NCBI RefSeq assembly: GCF_025154075.1
Contig: NZ_JAOAMU010000001.1
Span: 271,991 to 335,990 of the forward strand
Source: Chryseobacterium herbae
GTDB lineage: Bacteria > Bacteroidota > Bacteroidia > Flavobacteriales > Weeksellaceae
DNA: 64,000 nt
Reading direction: 5' to 3'
Shown here: one piece after another, positions 1 through 10,277 of the stretch
Position numbering within the stretch: position 1 is the stretch's first letter
Layout: the number at the start of each line of letters is the position of its first letter
Made by a program: the position numbers and the translations under genes
The notes under the pieces: generated by a model
What the model saw: only the letters and a program-made list of their open reading frames with translations
The model's database searches: none
Told to the model about the DNA's origin: nothing

Positions 1-3000
1 CACTTTGATACGTACCACTTACCAGATTATCCCACGCGTCATAATTGAAACTGGCGTTGGTTCCGATTATTTCATTGACCGTTTTCAGTAAACGATTCGC
101 AGTTCCCCACGTATACCTTGTTCGGCTTTTTTCAATATTATGACTGTTGATGCTTCGACGAATCACCCGTCCTTGCTGATCATGCTCAGTAATCTGGCTA
201 ATACCACCGGTTAGATCGCGCTGTATTTCCAATCCTGTGGCATCATATTGCCACTGGGCTTTCCAGCTGCCGCTTTCCATGGTATTGAGCTGTCCAAAAT
301 GATCATACTGGCGGGTAATATTGGCTCCCAATGAACTTTCTGTCAATAAGGAATCGTTTTGTCTATCAACCGTTTTACTTACCCAATGCTGGCCCTGCTG
401 TTCTTTAATGATGCGGCCATCTTTCCCGCGCTGTATTTTTATGCTGATATCTTGGTTTAATCCACCGATTAAAAATCCGTCCTTATTGTAACTGTATCCG
501 GTGAATGAAAGGTCACTGTGCTGTTCGGCAATGATATTTCCAATGCCGTCATAGTCATATTCTGTCCAGCGGTTATCAGGGCGGACTACTTTTTTCACTC
601 TGCCTGTCGCATCGCGCTCGTACTGACGGTGCAATCCATCAAATCCCCATTCACTGATCACATCGCCTACTCCGTCCAGCGCAAACCGGTACACCTCACC
701 TTTTTCATTGCTGATGCTTTTTAACTGCAATTCGGTATCGTATCCGAATTTCACTGTACGATTGTTCTGGGTCCGGCTCAGTAAAATCCCTAAGCTGCCA
801 TATCTGAATCGCACATCATGTAAGTCATCCTTCGCATGAATAATATTATAGGAAGTATCATATTCGAAATAATGCTCATTCCCGTCGGATTCTTTTAAAT
901 AGATCACATTTCCGGCATCATCATATTGAAAAAACGTTAAATTTCCTCTTGGATCACGCTCGCTTATTACATTTCCCAATTCATCATAATCCCATTTGCT
1001 ATAGGTTTCATTAGGATAAATCATCTGTACCAGCTGATGTGACTGGTCATAGAAAAAATGCACCGCACGGTTTTTGTCGTCCGTGATTTTTCTGAGGTGC
1101 TTATCTTTATACTGATAATGCAACTTTTCCCCGGAAGGAAGCTTCTTTTGAACAATCCGGTTCAATTCGTCATAGGTCCATTCTATTTCTGCACCTCCCG
1201 GACTTGTTATTTTAACTAAATTAAAAGCATCATCATATTGAAACTGACTCTGCCCGTTATTTTCGTTTTCAATTGTTTTTAATAAACCGTTTTCGGTGTA
1301 CAGGTATTTCTGTGTGAAACCTTCCGCATTGATCATTAACTCAAGCTCCTGATACTGATTGTATTTCTGATGGGTAACACCCCCGTTTTCATCAATTATT
1401 TTATAGATCAGTTTACTCTCATCATAAAAGTATTCCGATGTAAAACCTAAACTGTTTTTAGTAACGGTATGTCCCTGATGATACTCTGTAAAATATTCCA
1501 GCACGCCGCCATCACCCCAGGTGTGGATACATTTTGCATCATCGCCTGCTCCTTCGTATTCCCAATAAAAATTCTGTCCGGTCTGGTTGGTCAGCTGAAC
1601 CAATAAATGCCCCTGATAGCGGAAAAGCTTTTCTGCCCCAATCACGTCTTTATTGTGCACCATATTTCCCAGATCGTCATAGCTGTATTGGATATAGGTG
1701 ATCTCCCGGTTTTCAGCAACGGTGTAGAGACGGGTAATGCGATGATCAGAATCGGTTTCTACCTTTATAATTTTGCCTGTACTGTCTGTTATCTTTTTTA
1801 AACATCCGTTGGAATGATAGTCTAAGGTTATTGTAAATCCGTCTGTGGTGGCTATTGAAGAAAGCATCCGATAGCCTTCCTGATTCAGCGCTCCATTAAA
1901 CCTGTATTGTAATTTATCGGAATCCGTTAATAGATAGCCTCTTTCATCTTTGCTAAAGGTGAGCTGTTCTTTTCTGTTAAAATATTTTTCGCCTAAATCG
2001 AGCAACGGAACTACAGTTTCCCTCCCGTCTGACAAACGCACAGAAGCAAAATCATTACCCAGATCAAAAAGCCCCATATTGTAACTGTGATGCCAGTTAA
2101 AACCTAGCGGTCCGTTTACCTCAGCATCACTGTAGTAGGTTCGCTGCCATACAAATGGAATAGGTCCGGATAGCTCAATATCGGTGTTTGTGGAATATAC
2201 TCTTCCGGTAGCAGCATCTACAGGTTCACCAAACAGGCGGCATTTTACCGGTTGTAGAACTTTTGCCAGCTTAGGTTTATTGGGTTCAATTCGGTGAATG
2301 AAATCCTGTAATTTATTGCCTGCTTTTTTCCATAATTTTCCCATTCCTTTCAAACCAAGACTCATAGCGAGCTGGAAAAGGTCAATAGTCGGTGGACCAC
2401 CTGCTAAAACAGGTTTTCCGGCTGAAGTGATGATCAGTAGCATAGAAGTAGGTGCCATTAAAGCAACCTTTGGTTTTGGCTTTGTAATACGGAATGGTGC
2501 CGGAATTCCAATCAGGTTACATGATAAAGCCAGGTGAAACTGGGTACTGCACGGCCCGCCATCTGCCAAAACAGTGCTGCTACCCAAAAACATTTCAGAG
2601 CTTGCAATAGGTTTTACGATCGGAAACGGAATATGTAAAAAGATCCCCGGCAAATGCTGAATCCCTGTACCTGCATTAGCTACCCACTGTCCGTGAACCT
2701 GAACGGATGGTTTCATTCCATTGACAATAGCTGTACAAATGGAGCCTAAACTTGTTGGCGGTTCAGAGCCATCTGCCGGAGGAGCCGGAGGTTCAGGTAA
2801 AATGCTTGAAATAGCATTCATTACGGCGCTCATGATATCGAAAACCATTCCGATATGTGGCACCGGTAATAAAGGCATTGGCGGGAAAATAGTTTCATGG
2901 AAATCGATCCCGATAGCGAGATCAAAATACTTTCCTACAGGCATTCCGGGCATGGCAGGTAAAATACTGGCCATATCTTTCTGCAAATGATCCAGTTTGT

Positions 3001-3079
3001 TTTTGGCTTCTCCAAACAATTCACCGAAGCCTCTTCGCGGGGCGGGTGATGTGGCTACTTTTCCTATTAAATCAGACAT
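1..3079 (-). CDS. PAAR-Rhs polymorphic toxin (3' end outside window)
   Basis: Large Rhs-family protein, open from an ATG at 3077-3079 to the left edge (about 1,026 codons), so the C-terminal toxin is not seen. The first 250 or so residues are a Gly/Pro-rich PAAR-like region that would cap the VgrG spike tip. From about residue 280 a GEPVDAATGRVY motif starts the Rhs core (DUF6531 type), followed by many YD repeats such as YDDAGNVI and YDYDGIGN. The gene starts 3 bases after the stop of the upstream gene and belongs to the vgrG unit. In this family the core forms a cocoon around a variable toxin tip released after T6SS delivery. Toxin type and immunity gene cannot be judged here. Confidence 0.9.
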   Translation of the reverse strand, partial: MSDLIGKVATSPAPRRGFGELFGEAKNKLDHLQKDMASILPAMPGMPVGKYFDLAIGIDFHETIFPPMPLLPVPHIGMVFDIMSAVMNAISSILPEPPAPPADGSEPPTSLGSICTAIVNGMKPSVQVHGQWVANAGTGIQHLPGIFLHIPFPIVKPIASSEMFLGSSTVLADGGPCSTQFHLALSCNLIGIPAPFRITKPKPKVALMAPTSMLLIITSAGKPVLAGGPPTIDLFQLAMSLGLKGMGKLWKKAGNKLQDFIHRIEPNKPKLAKVLQPVKCRLFGEPVDAATGRVYSTNTDIELSGPIPFVWQRTYYSDAEVNGPLGFNWHHSYNMGLFDLGNDFASVRLSDGRETVVPLLDLGEKYFNRKEQLTFSKDERGYLLTDSDKLQYRFNGALNQEGYRMLSSIATTDGFTITLDYHSNGCLKKITDSTGKIIKVETDSDHRITRLYTVAENREITYIQYSYDDLGNMVHNKDVIGAEKLFRYQGHLLVQLTNQTGQNFYWEYEGAGDDAKCIHTWGDGGVLEYFTEYHQGHTVTKNSLGFTSEYFYDESKLIYKIIDENGGVTHQKYNQYQELELMINAEGFTQKYLYTENGLLKTIENENNGQSQFQYDDAFNLVKITSPGGAEIEWTYDELNRIVQKKLPSGEKLHYQYKDKHLRKITDDKNRAVHFFYDQSHQLVQMIYPNETYSKWDYDELGNVISERDPRGNLTFFQYDDAGNVIYLKESDGNEHYFEYDTSYNIIHAKDDLHDVRFRYGSLGILLSRTQNNRTVKFGYDTELQLKSISNEKGEVYRFALDGVGDVISEWGFDGLHRQYERDATGRVKKVVRPDNRWTEYDYDGIGNIIAEQHSDLSFTGYSYNKDGFLIGGLNQDISIKIQRGKDGRIIKEQQGQHWVSKTVDRQNDSLLTESSLGANITRQYDHFGQLNTMESGSWKAQWQYDATGLEIQRDLTGGISQITEHDQQGRVIRRSINSHNIEKSRTRYTWGTANRLLKTVNEIIGTNASFNYDAWDNLVSGTYQS

Positions 3080-3082
3080 AGG

Positions 3083-4474
3083 TTAGTTTTTAAGTTTTGA
3101 TAATTGCTTTTTCCAAACGGACTGGTCCATTTTTAACGATGCTGAATCCACTCCAGCCTGCGCCAATAAAATTTCCCAATCATCCCCTAACCAATCTGCC
3201 AACTGCAGTTTTATTTCGTTTACTTCTGCGGGTGTTTTGATCTGTCCACCTAAATAAAGTGCCATAAAAGCCGCATGTAAAAAAGTAGACTGTCTTCTTA
3301 CACTGATATCTAAATATGCTCCTGCCGCCAAAGAAAACAGTATATTTTCAAAGGCCTTCTGCACATTGTTTTTTTCGTAATAAATATGAGCGATAAGCCT
3401 GTTCGCCTCCATGATATAATAGACATCCTGACGTTCGGAGGCTTTGTCCGATAACTCCTCATAAATCAATAAGGCTGCATCTGTTTTTTTGTTTCCGTAT
3501 AATAATGCGGCCTTTAAAAGCATGCATGATTTCCAGACCGGATATCCTGTAGCATCATCTTCCTGCATCGCTTTTGAGGATTCTTCAAGGGCTTTATCGG
3601 TATATTCTTCGCTTTTTTTAGCATTTTGTATGGCAAAATAGGCTTGTGATGCGACCAGTAAACCTGCTATTTTTGAAGATACCGTTCCAATCTCATCTGT
3701 GATATTTAAAAGACGTTTTACCTCTACATCTGTACGGTTCTGTATTTTTTTCGTGGTAGAATCCATAACCACAATAACTTGCTTTCTGAATCTGGCATCC
3801 GGATCTACCGTATTATAGCTGTCACTTGCTTTATACATTTCGTTTTTAATAGCTTCTGCCATTTTGAGCTTTGGATGCAGATAATGATAAAGAGATTCTC
3901 CGTTCTTTTTGCCCTGCAGTTCCACGCGTCTTTCTTCCGCAAGATCCATGGTTACGAGACGGAGATCATTCGGTACCGTTTCGATGACCTGCTGAAACCA
4001 ATGGGCTATATTTTGTTTACTATGAGCCGAAAGAGGAAAATACAAACTGAAATAAAAATGTTCAGTCTGATCCGTTATACTTATCTTAAGGCGTTCCAGC
4101 TCGCTAAAAAGACTGGATATATTCGGAGGCAACTTAGTATCGGGAACAAAGGCTTCTCTGATCATATTGTTTTCCCAAAGGGCTCTGTGAAGATCTTTGT
4201 CTTTTTCCGGATGAGGTGTAAACCAGGTGAGGAATTCATTCCACAACTGTTCTTCAAACCATTCTCTGTTACCATTGTATTCGGTTTCAAAACGAAAAAA
4301 AATATCATTGGCTTCTCCCACAGGAGACTGCTCGATCTGCATAAACTTATCGATGATCTCCACATCTGCATACTGTGCCACCCAAACGGCCAGCTTCCAT
4401 GACTGATTTTTTTCGGCTGCAGACCACAGATCTCTTAGTTTATAGTATTCCTGTGCAATTGAAGATGTTTCCAT
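3083..4474 (-). CDS. TPR-like protein between vgrG and rhs, possible effector adaptor
   Basis: A 463-residue protein without signal peptide or membrane segment. It starts 2 bases after the vgrG stop and ends 3 bases before rhs, so it is surely co-transcribed with both. The N-terminal half has no motif I recognise. Residues about 285-400 are helical with TPR-like periodicity (AALLYGNKKTDAALLIYEEL, then an IAHIYYEKNNVQKAFENI segment). The position between spike and effector is where other bacteria encode effector-loading adaptors (Tap/DUF4123, Eag/DUF1795), but I see no similarity to those, so an adaptor or chaperone role is inference from context only. Confidence 0.6.
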   Translation of the reverse strand: METSSIAQEYYKLRDLWSAAEKNQSWKLAVWVAQYADVEIIDKFMQIEQSPVGEANDIFFRFETEYNGNREWFEEQLWNEFLTWFTPHPEKDKDLHRALWENNMIREAFVPDTKLPPNISSLFSELERLKISITDQTEHFYFSLYFPLSAHSKQNIAHWFQQVIETVPNDLRLVTMDLAEERRVELQGKKNGESLYHYLHPKLKMAEAIKNEMYKASDSYNTVDPDARFRKQVIVVMDSTTKKIQNRTDVEVKRLLNITDEIGTVSSKIAGLLVASQAYFAIQNAKKSEEYTDKALEESSKAMQEDDATGYPVWKSCMLLKAALLYGNKKTDAALLIYEELSDKASERQDVYYIMEANRLIAHIYYEKNNVQKAFENILFSLAAGAYLDISVRRQSTFLHAAFMALYLGGQIKTPAEVNEIKLQLADWLGDDWEILLAQAGVDSASLKMDQSVWKKQLSKLKN

Positions 4475-4476
4475 AA

Positions 4477-6693
4477 TTAAGAATTCAGTTTAACCAGACC
4501 TCCTGTAATTATAGTCTCTCCATCTCCGTTCATTGAAACCTTGGCTCCGCTGATGCTGGTTTCTTTTCCTGTGATCTGGACTTCTTTGCTTCCGGATGCA
4601 GTAACTGTAACTCCGCTTACGGCTGCCACATTTTCTTTTGAACTCAGTTCTACTCCTGCTTTACCACTTCCAACAGAAACAATGGTATCACCTACCACAT
4701 GGATGTTTTTAGCATGAATGGTAATGGTTTCATCCTCAATCACAATGGATGATTTCCCGTTGTCCAAAGAAATTTTCTTGCTGGCTACAGCGGAAATGGT
4801 ATTGGTTCCGTCTACGGTGATTATATTTCCGCCTGATTTGTCTTTGATGGTGATCGCACCGGCATCATCAAGGCTTACGATATGTCCGCTTTTACTGCTG
4901 AGGCTTTTGATATTATTGCCCTGGCCGCCTCCGCCTCCAGCACCACCATGAAACATTCCGCCCATCACAAAAGGACGGTCCGGGTGCTGGTGAACAAAAT
5001 TGACCATGATCTGATCATCCACTTCCGGAATGGCCATAAATCCACGGTTTTTACTTACTTTATCGCTGCTTCCTCCATCGGGCGTCATGACACGGATAAA
5101 TTCTGTTGTATCGGGACCGTTTTGCCAGTCGAACTGTACCTGTACCCTTCCCTGATTGAGTGGATCCGTATTGGAAATAATCTTCGCAAATTGGGGTTCG
5201 GCTTTAGGATAATTAAACTGAGGTCTCGGCATAAATCCGGTATCGGCTGCAATGGCGTCAAAAGATCCTGTGTAATATCCTCTTGCATCTACTTCATGTC
5301 GTACTTCCGTCATCATGAGTTTTGTAAAATAGGACGTCTCATTGGTGTCCGGTTTACGCATTTCGATGTCTGCTGTACAGCCAGGATACAAAAAGGGTAC
5401 GGAAGTAGTTCCGGAAGTGGTAAATACATCCACTGAGTTGCTTCCGGCAGCCCCTTTTTGGGAGACATCAATATCCATCACCTTTGAAGCCTTTATGGGG
5501 GCTATACTTAATGAGGGAGTGATGAATGTTTTTTCTGAAATTTCGTAAGCACGCCTCGCAATATCTGAGGTATGATTGATTTTTGAAGGTCCGGCTGTCA
5601 GTTTTTCGTTTTTACTGCTGTTATACCCGTAAAAAGAGGGCTTTACGTGCTGGGCTAACATTTTGATTTTCACATCAGCTACATTGCTGCCATACGTAAG
5701 CTTTATCGGTTTTTGCTGAGGGGGCAGTTTTCCGAAATGCAGAACTTCACCATCATAGAAAAACTGTTCTCCATAGGCTTCTGCCATTCTTGACAAATAA
5801 TTATAATGGGTCTCATCATACTGCGAACTATAAGAAATATTCCCATACTGAGAGTCTACTCTGACATCGAATTTACTGGCTCCTAAGCCTTCTTTGATGA
5901 CGTGATCTGCAATATTGTTCAAGCTTATATCCTGCTTCCCTCCAAAGCTTTGGGTATGGGGAGCTGAATCCAATAGGATCGTTGGGCTGTAGCCTGTAAG
6001 GATGACATTCCCAAGGCTTCCGTTATCCTGATCGAATCCTACTTCGGTAATCACTCCTACGAAGTTTCTTTCTGGGCCATCTTCTACATCTTTATATTTG
6101 AAAACGACGGTGATTCTTTTTCCCAGGAAACTTTGGGCTTCTTCCAGATTATGGTTTTCAGCGCTTCCGAGGGTATCGTGAGCAAGGGTAAGATCAAACT
6201 GATGATGTTTAACGGCACTTTGGGTCAGCTTAAAATGTTTGAAAAATTTGATCGGTTTTCCTTCGACAAAAATTTCAAGTTTGACCACTCTGTTTATTCC
6301 TGCAATGGCACTTTCAGGTATTGCCTGGGCATTGAAGATATTGGAGGTCGGCTGCTTAGCCCATACTTTATTTTCTATAACAGTCGGCGAATTTTGCAAA
6401 AAAGGCTGATTCATAAAGCTTTGCGCCGTATCACTTACTGTTTTTATCTGTGATATGGCCTTTTTAGAATCTTTAATTTTTGCAACTTTCTGGATATTGT
6501 CTGCTATGTCTATTTTATCGGCTATATCTATTTTAGCTGAATCTAGTCCCTTCTTGGACAGATTCTTTTCTTCTTGAAACATGGTATACTTTTTTTCGGT
6601 AGTGTGGATGTGAACAGGAATTTCTTCCATATTAGAAATAAGACCATTCGACTCATATGAATAATCGGTACTCCGCATCGGTCTCCGTTGCAA
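4477..6693 (-). CDS. vgrG: Type VI secretion spike protein VgrG (TssI)
   Basis: VgrG of up to 738 residues. A gp27-like phage-base domain is followed by a gp5-like OB fold around residues 465-570 (PQFAKIISNTDPLNQGRVQV, FMAIPEVDDQIMVNFVHQHP, RPFVMGGMFHG) and a repetitive beta-prism of short valine/isoleucine/glycine strands to the end. The N-terminus is extended and low in complexity, with a doubled KIDIAD motif near residue 55. The longest frame opens with TTG at 6691-6693; ATGs at codons 6, 22 and 38 are alternatives and no clear ribosome site decides. A TAA lies in frame not far upstream. First gene of the vgrG-adaptor-rhs unit. Confidence 0.93.
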   Translation of the reverse strand: MQRRPMRSTDYSYESNGLISNMEEIPVHIHTTEKKYTMFQEEKNLSKKGLDSAKIDIADKIDIADNIQKVAKIKDSKKAISQIKTVSDTAQSFMNQPFLQNSPTVIENKVWAKQPTSNIFNAQAIPESAIAGINRVVKLEIFVEGKPIKFFKHFKLTQSAVKHHQFDLTLAHDTLGSAENHNLEEAQSFLGKRITVVFKYKDVEDGPERNFVGVITEVGFDQDNGSLGNVILTGYSPTILLDSAPHTQSFGGKQDISLNNIADHVIKEGLGASKFDVRVDSQYGNISYSSQYDETHYNYLSRMAEAYGEQFFYDGEVLHFGKLPPQQKPIKLTYGSNVADVKIKMLAQHVKPSFYGYNSSKNEKLTAGPSKINHTSDIARRAYEISEKTFITPSLSIAPIKASKVMDIDVSQKGAAGSNSVDVFTTSGTTSVPFLYPGCTADIEMRKPDTNETSYFTKLMMTEVRHEVDARGYYTGSFDAIAADTGFMPRPQFNYPKAEPQFAKIISNTDPLNQGRVQVQFDWQNGPDTTEFIRVMTPDGGSSDKVSKNRGFMAIPEVDDQIMVNFVHQHPDRPFVMGGMFHGGAGGGGGQGNNIKSLSSKSGHIVSLDDAGAITIKDKSGGNIITVDGTNTISAVASKKISLDNGKSSIVIEDETITIHAKNIHVVGDTIVSVGSGKAGVELSSKENVAAVSGVTVTASGSKEVQITGKETSISGAKVSMNGDGETIITGGLVKLNS

Positions 6694-6825
6694 GTACAGT
6701 TTTGATTGTTCTGAGATGGTTCTGTCAGAGCCTTTTTAAGAGTAAACTCTGCCTAGCTGCTTATCATTGGCAGCTCCGGATCAATGCGGCTTTTTTTCAT
6801 AAGTTTTTTCTGTGGTTTGGTAGTG

Positions 6826-6857
6826 GAAATTTATCACATAAAAAAATCACAGGCAAA
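6826..6857 (-). promoter_or_regulatory. Candidate promoter of the vgrG unit
   Basis: On the minus strand TTTG (6854-6857) is followed after 20 bases by TAAATTTC (6826-6833), one base off the Bacteroidota -7 consensus TAnnTTTG. It lies about 130 bases before the vgrG start. The rest of 6694-7031 holds no gene and no clear structure that I can see. Confidence 0.4.
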
Positions 6858-7031
6858 TGAATTAGCCCTTTTTTAGAAAATTGTCGTAGTTCTACGATTG
6901 AATTTAGGGGGAAAACACGGGATCACGGTGAGACAATAAAACCCTATGGATTAACACATTACAAATGCACAAAAATGATGAACATGTCTTTAATAATTGT
7001 AAATAGTGGAGAGCTCGCGATACTCCATTCC

Positions 7032-7985
7032 TTATTTGCATTTTGTAAGTATCTCCTCTTTTGTCATGTTAATTTTATTGCCGCTAGCAGACAGAGTGTC
7101 TATCTGATTTTGTTTAATTGCACTTGAAAAATCACAGTAATTTTCTAACCCGTTATTATCTATAATGAAGAGGTGATTTATTTTTCTGATGTTTGGCATC
7201 CTGATTTGTCCGTTGTAATGCGTATTTTCGTTCAATGCGAATAAACCGCTTACATTTTCAAGCTTTTCCAGATTGATTTCCTTTAAAGGCGATGAATATT
7301 CCACCGAGAAGTTTTTCACATTCTTCAGATTTTTAAAATTGTCTACTCTTTCAAGGCTGGTATTGATAATCTGAATGGTTTTGGTCTTCTCTATTTTATG
7401 AAAGGCGTCTAGTTTTTGTAATCCCGAATTCCCCGAAATAAAAATACTCCCGACCTCAGTTAAATTACTAAATCCTGTTATTTCAGTAAGTTTCACCTCA
7501 TTAAAATCATTATTTCCAAAAACTAAGTCACCACTTATGGTAGCTAATTTTTCAAATGTACTGATTGTGTTTAATCCACAGCCGGATATAACAAAATCTC
7601 CGTTCACCTTTTCCAGATTTTCCAATCCTCTGACAGACTTCAGGTTTTCTAATCTTGTAATAAGCAGCCCGCCATTAATAATCCTTATACTTTTTAAAGC
7701 ATCTAAATTGATTTCTTCTTTAGAAAATTCGGAAGAATTTATATCACAAATATTCATACTTCCATTAATAAAAGTATACTTATTTTTTCCAAATTCATCA
7801 ATGTCTTTCTGAGTAATTAAATTGACGGTTCCCTGATAAACTTTATCATCTTTACCGGGAATTAAGTCTTTTTTCACCTTTATCTGTTCACTTTTCAATT
7901 CACTTTTTTTCTGTTCAGTTTTCTGAGAACAGGAAGTTTGAAAGATGATCCAGGCCAGAATGATTACAATTGATTTGATGGTCAT
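7032..7985 (-). CDS. Lipoprotein with receptor L-domain-like repeats
   Basis: A 317-residue lipoprotein. The signal segment ends in the lipobox FQTSC with the lipid-bearing Cys at about residue 19, then a charged Lys/Glu linker. From about residue 60 it contains repeats of the receptor L-domain type (GGLLITRLENLKSVRGLENL, GDFVISGCGLNTISTFEKL, GSIFISGNSGLQKLDAF), a leucine-rich beta-helix used for protein binding. Likely anchored on the outer or inner membrane. Last gene of a unit with the two genes upstream (37 and 7 base gaps). Function unknown; as a vgrG neighbour it could be part of an old effector/immunity set, but nothing proves this. Confidence 0.7.
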   Translation of the reverse strand: MTIKSIVIILAWIIFQTSCSQKTEQKKSELKSEQIKVKKDLIPGKDDKVYQGTVNLITQKDIDEFGKNKYTFINGSMNICDINSSEFSKEEINLDALKSIRIINGGLLITRLENLKSVRGLENLEKVNGDFVISGCGLNTISTFEKLATISGDLVFGNNDFNEVKLTEITGFSNLTEVGSIFISGNSGLQKLDAFHKIEKTKTIQIINTSLERVDNFKNLKNVKNFSVEYSSPLKEINLEKLENVSGLFALNENTHYNGQIRMPNIRKINHLFIIDNNGLENYCDFSSAIKQNQIDTLSASGNKINMTKEEILTKCK

Positions 7986-8022
7986 TTTTAGAAATTTATT
8001 TGTGAAAGTTGGGTTGCTGATA

Positions 8023-9117
8023 TTACTTAATGCTGCGGTTCAAAATAAGCAGTTCCTTATTTTTTGTTTTCTGCTCATCTGATAAGTAAAAGATAACGGC
8101 ATACCTGTTTTCCTCTGTTTTGTTGATACTGGAAATAATCAGATCTTGCCTGTCAGTAGGAAGCATCTCATTAGTCAATATATTTCTATAGCCTTTTTCA
8201 TTTTTGCTGTAGAATAATTCCAACAATTCATCATTTTTAATCGTGAACCAGCCGTTCCCAAATTCTCCGTTGAATTGGATGACCACAGTGTTTTCAGCAA
8301 TTTTTACAGGCTGCCAAGTGTTGAAAAATTCATCACCGTTATCAGCTATAGCTTTAGTGGTACAGTGAAGATCCGGTGCGATGACCTCAACCGATATTTT
8401 ACCTTCTTCTTCACAAAGGATGTATGAATTTTCATCGAAGGACAAGCTGAGTACCTCCCAAAACCATTCTTTATTGGGACTGATTAATCTTTCCCGTATT
8501 ACATTTCCCAATTCATCAATCTGTCTGTGCAACCAACCTTTTTTATCATTGGCCAGTAAATGAATTTCACTGTTATTGATGACTATTTTATTGTTTCTCG
8601 GAAGGTCTATTTTGATGTTGTGCTTCTTTTTTATCTCATCATTTTTAAATTCAATGGAAAGCATTTTATCAGGCTTCGTTTCAGACCAGATATCTGCCTC
8701 ATGAAAGATTGAAAACTGCTGCGTAACACCTATAAATCTCCCTGTAAAAGGTCTGTTTCCCTTCGGCAATTCAATATTTTCACGGTTAAAAACAGGAACA
8801 CTGATTTCTAATTCTTTATCGGGATGATAAGGGACAAATGAAACATAATTTTCCTGAGCAGGACTTAAAAATAAGGTCGGTAAAATCCCGTCATCTTCCG
8901 CGAAATTTTCAGCATTTCCGTCTGTATCAATGATGGTGTAAACTAATTTATAGGTCCCTCTTTTATTGTAAACGTAATTAGCCGAAAGGGTTTTATCCCC
9001 GAAAGAAATACTTCCATGTGCGGAGACACCAGCTTCTGACACCAATGTGGTCAGTATTCCAAAATCTGTTTTTTTAATCGTTGATTCGTATGAATTTACT
9101 TGATCTGGGCTTTTCAT
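8023..9117 (-). CDS. Hypothetical protein, beta-rich
   Basis: A 364-residue protein I do not recognise. No signal peptide, no lipobox and no membrane span is visible, so it is probably cytoplasmic or exported by another route. The composition suggests mostly beta strands with many aromatic residues and repeated short turns (YNKRGTYKLVYTI, DNGDEFFNTWQPVKI, NENSYILCEEEGK-like segments). It starts 7 bases after the stop of the aspartyl-protease-like gene and is clearly co-transcribed with it and with the L-domain lipoprotein. Confidence 0.65.
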   Translation of the reverse strand: MKSPDQVNSYESTIKKTDFGILTTLVSEAGVSAHGSISFGDKTLSANYVYNKRGTYKLVYTIIDTDGNAENFAEDDGILPTLFLSPAQENYVSFVPYHPDKELEISVPVFNRENIELPKGNRPFTGRFIGVTQQFSIFHEADIWSETKPDKMLSIEFKNDEIKKKHNIKIDLPRNNKIVINNSEIHLLANDKKGWLHRQIDELGNVIRERLISPNKEWFWEVLSLSFDENSYILCEEEGKISVEVIAPDLHCTTKAIADNGDEFFNTWQPVKIAENTVVIQFNGEFGNGWFTIKNDELLELFYSKNEKGYRNILTNEMLPTDRQDLIISSINKTEENRYAVIFYLSDEQKTKNKELLILNRSIK

Positions 9118-9124
9118 AGGCTGT

Positions 9125-10114
9125 TTATTTTTGTATCACTCCAAACTTCTTATTTTTAAAATCGATGACCAGTATTTTATCAAGGAATAATACATTTCCG
9201 GTGAATCCAAAAATACCGTTATCATCAAAGAATTTCTGCGAACTTGCTGCTTTATCGCTGTAGTAAACGTATTCGTTTTTAACCTGATTTTTACCGAGAT
9301 ACATCTTTTTATTCATCTTTTTCTTATACATCTGATGAACGGATCCCCAGCTCGAAATTCCCAGAGAATCTGTGACAGGTTCTTTGGAATCCGTTATCAG
9401 TTCAGCGTATTTCGGAAAAGTAATTAAAGGAAAAGCACTGGAACCGGTATCGAACATAAGATATTCCGTTTTGTCACCAATGGTAAACGGGATCATTACC
9501 CTGTCGTCTTTATTAAATTTCGCAGGCAAGAATTCAGTTTTAGTCAGCAAACTTCCCGGAATCTCATCAAGAATAGCAATTTTCTGATTGGGATAATCAA
9601 TAACTAATGTTTTATTGGCACAGAGATCAACGCCGATGGTACCAATGTGTTTAACTGTTTTAGTTTTTACAGAATCCAGGGGGATTTCTTTCCCGAAGCC
9701 GGGTAGTTTTACCACGGTCAAATTGGGAAATTTAACCTTGTCAAGATGCAGGGTTAGATTTTTATAGAGCGGAAATTTCTTTCCTTTAATCCGTAATGTA
9801 TCTCTGGATTCCTTTAAATTAGGCGAAAAAGAAGCATAATGGGTGATGGATTTACCGTAAATAATCGTCGCAAACGCACCAAGATCAAACTGGGCATCAA
9901 ATTGATAGGGCAAATTTTCAATCTGCAGCGGAATATTAATGTAGGCTTTATCAAAATAGCGGTTCCCGATGGAATCCCCTACCCATTTAAAACTGATCCA
10001 TGGAATATTTTCCTTAGTCGCTTTCTTTTTCAACTGCTTCACACTTTGGGCAGATAAGCCGGAAAAGAAGCTAAACAACAGGAGAAAAACTATGAAATGG
10101 GCACGTTTTGACAT
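9125..10114 (-). CDS. Retropepsin-like aspartyl protease family protein, exported
   Basis: A 329-residue protein with a signal peptide (hydrophobic stretch ending in GLSAQS). It shows the two half-sites of a pepsin/retropepsin-like fold: FDLGAFATIIYG around Asp77 and FDTGSSAFPLITF around Asp222. The second motif is a canonical DTGS, while the first reads D-L-G instead of D-T/S-G. The catalytic Asp is kept in both halves, so activity is possible. Family members are periplasmic or surface proteins of unclear substrate. First gene of a three-gene unit with 8023-9117 and 7032-7985. A relative that lost both motifs lies at 58526-59380. Confidence 0.72.
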   Translation of the reverse strand: MSKRAHFIVFLLLFSFFSGLSAQSVKQLKKKATKENIPWISFKWVGDSIGNRYFDKAYINIPLQIENLPYQFDAQFDLGAFATIIYGKSITHYASFSPNLKESRDTLRIKGKKFPLYKNLTLHLDKVKFPNLTVVKLPGFGKEIPLDSVKTKTVKHIGTIGVDLCANKTLVIDYPNQKIAILDEIPGSLLTKTEFLPAKFNKDDRVMIPFTIGDKTEYLMFDTGSSAFPLITFPKYAELITDSKEPVTDSLGISSWGSVHQMYKKKMNKKMYLGKNQVKNEYVYYSDKAASSQKFFDDNGIFGFTGNVLFLDKILVIDFKNKKFGVIQK

Positions 10115-10277
10115 AAAAATATAATGTGTTCGGAATTACGTTTACAGGAGTTACTAAGATAGATAAATTTCATTTCTACCCAACACCAACGTATAGAAAT
10201 CCAGGAATTTGATTGATATTTTAAACTTATCATTCAAAATCTGATGATCAGATTAGCCCGGTTAGAATTACAAAAAA

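Noticed and set aside
3779..4402. 207-codon plus-strand frame opposite the TPR-like gene
   Set aside because: It is antisense to a well-supported gene and has a composition expected for a shadow frame.
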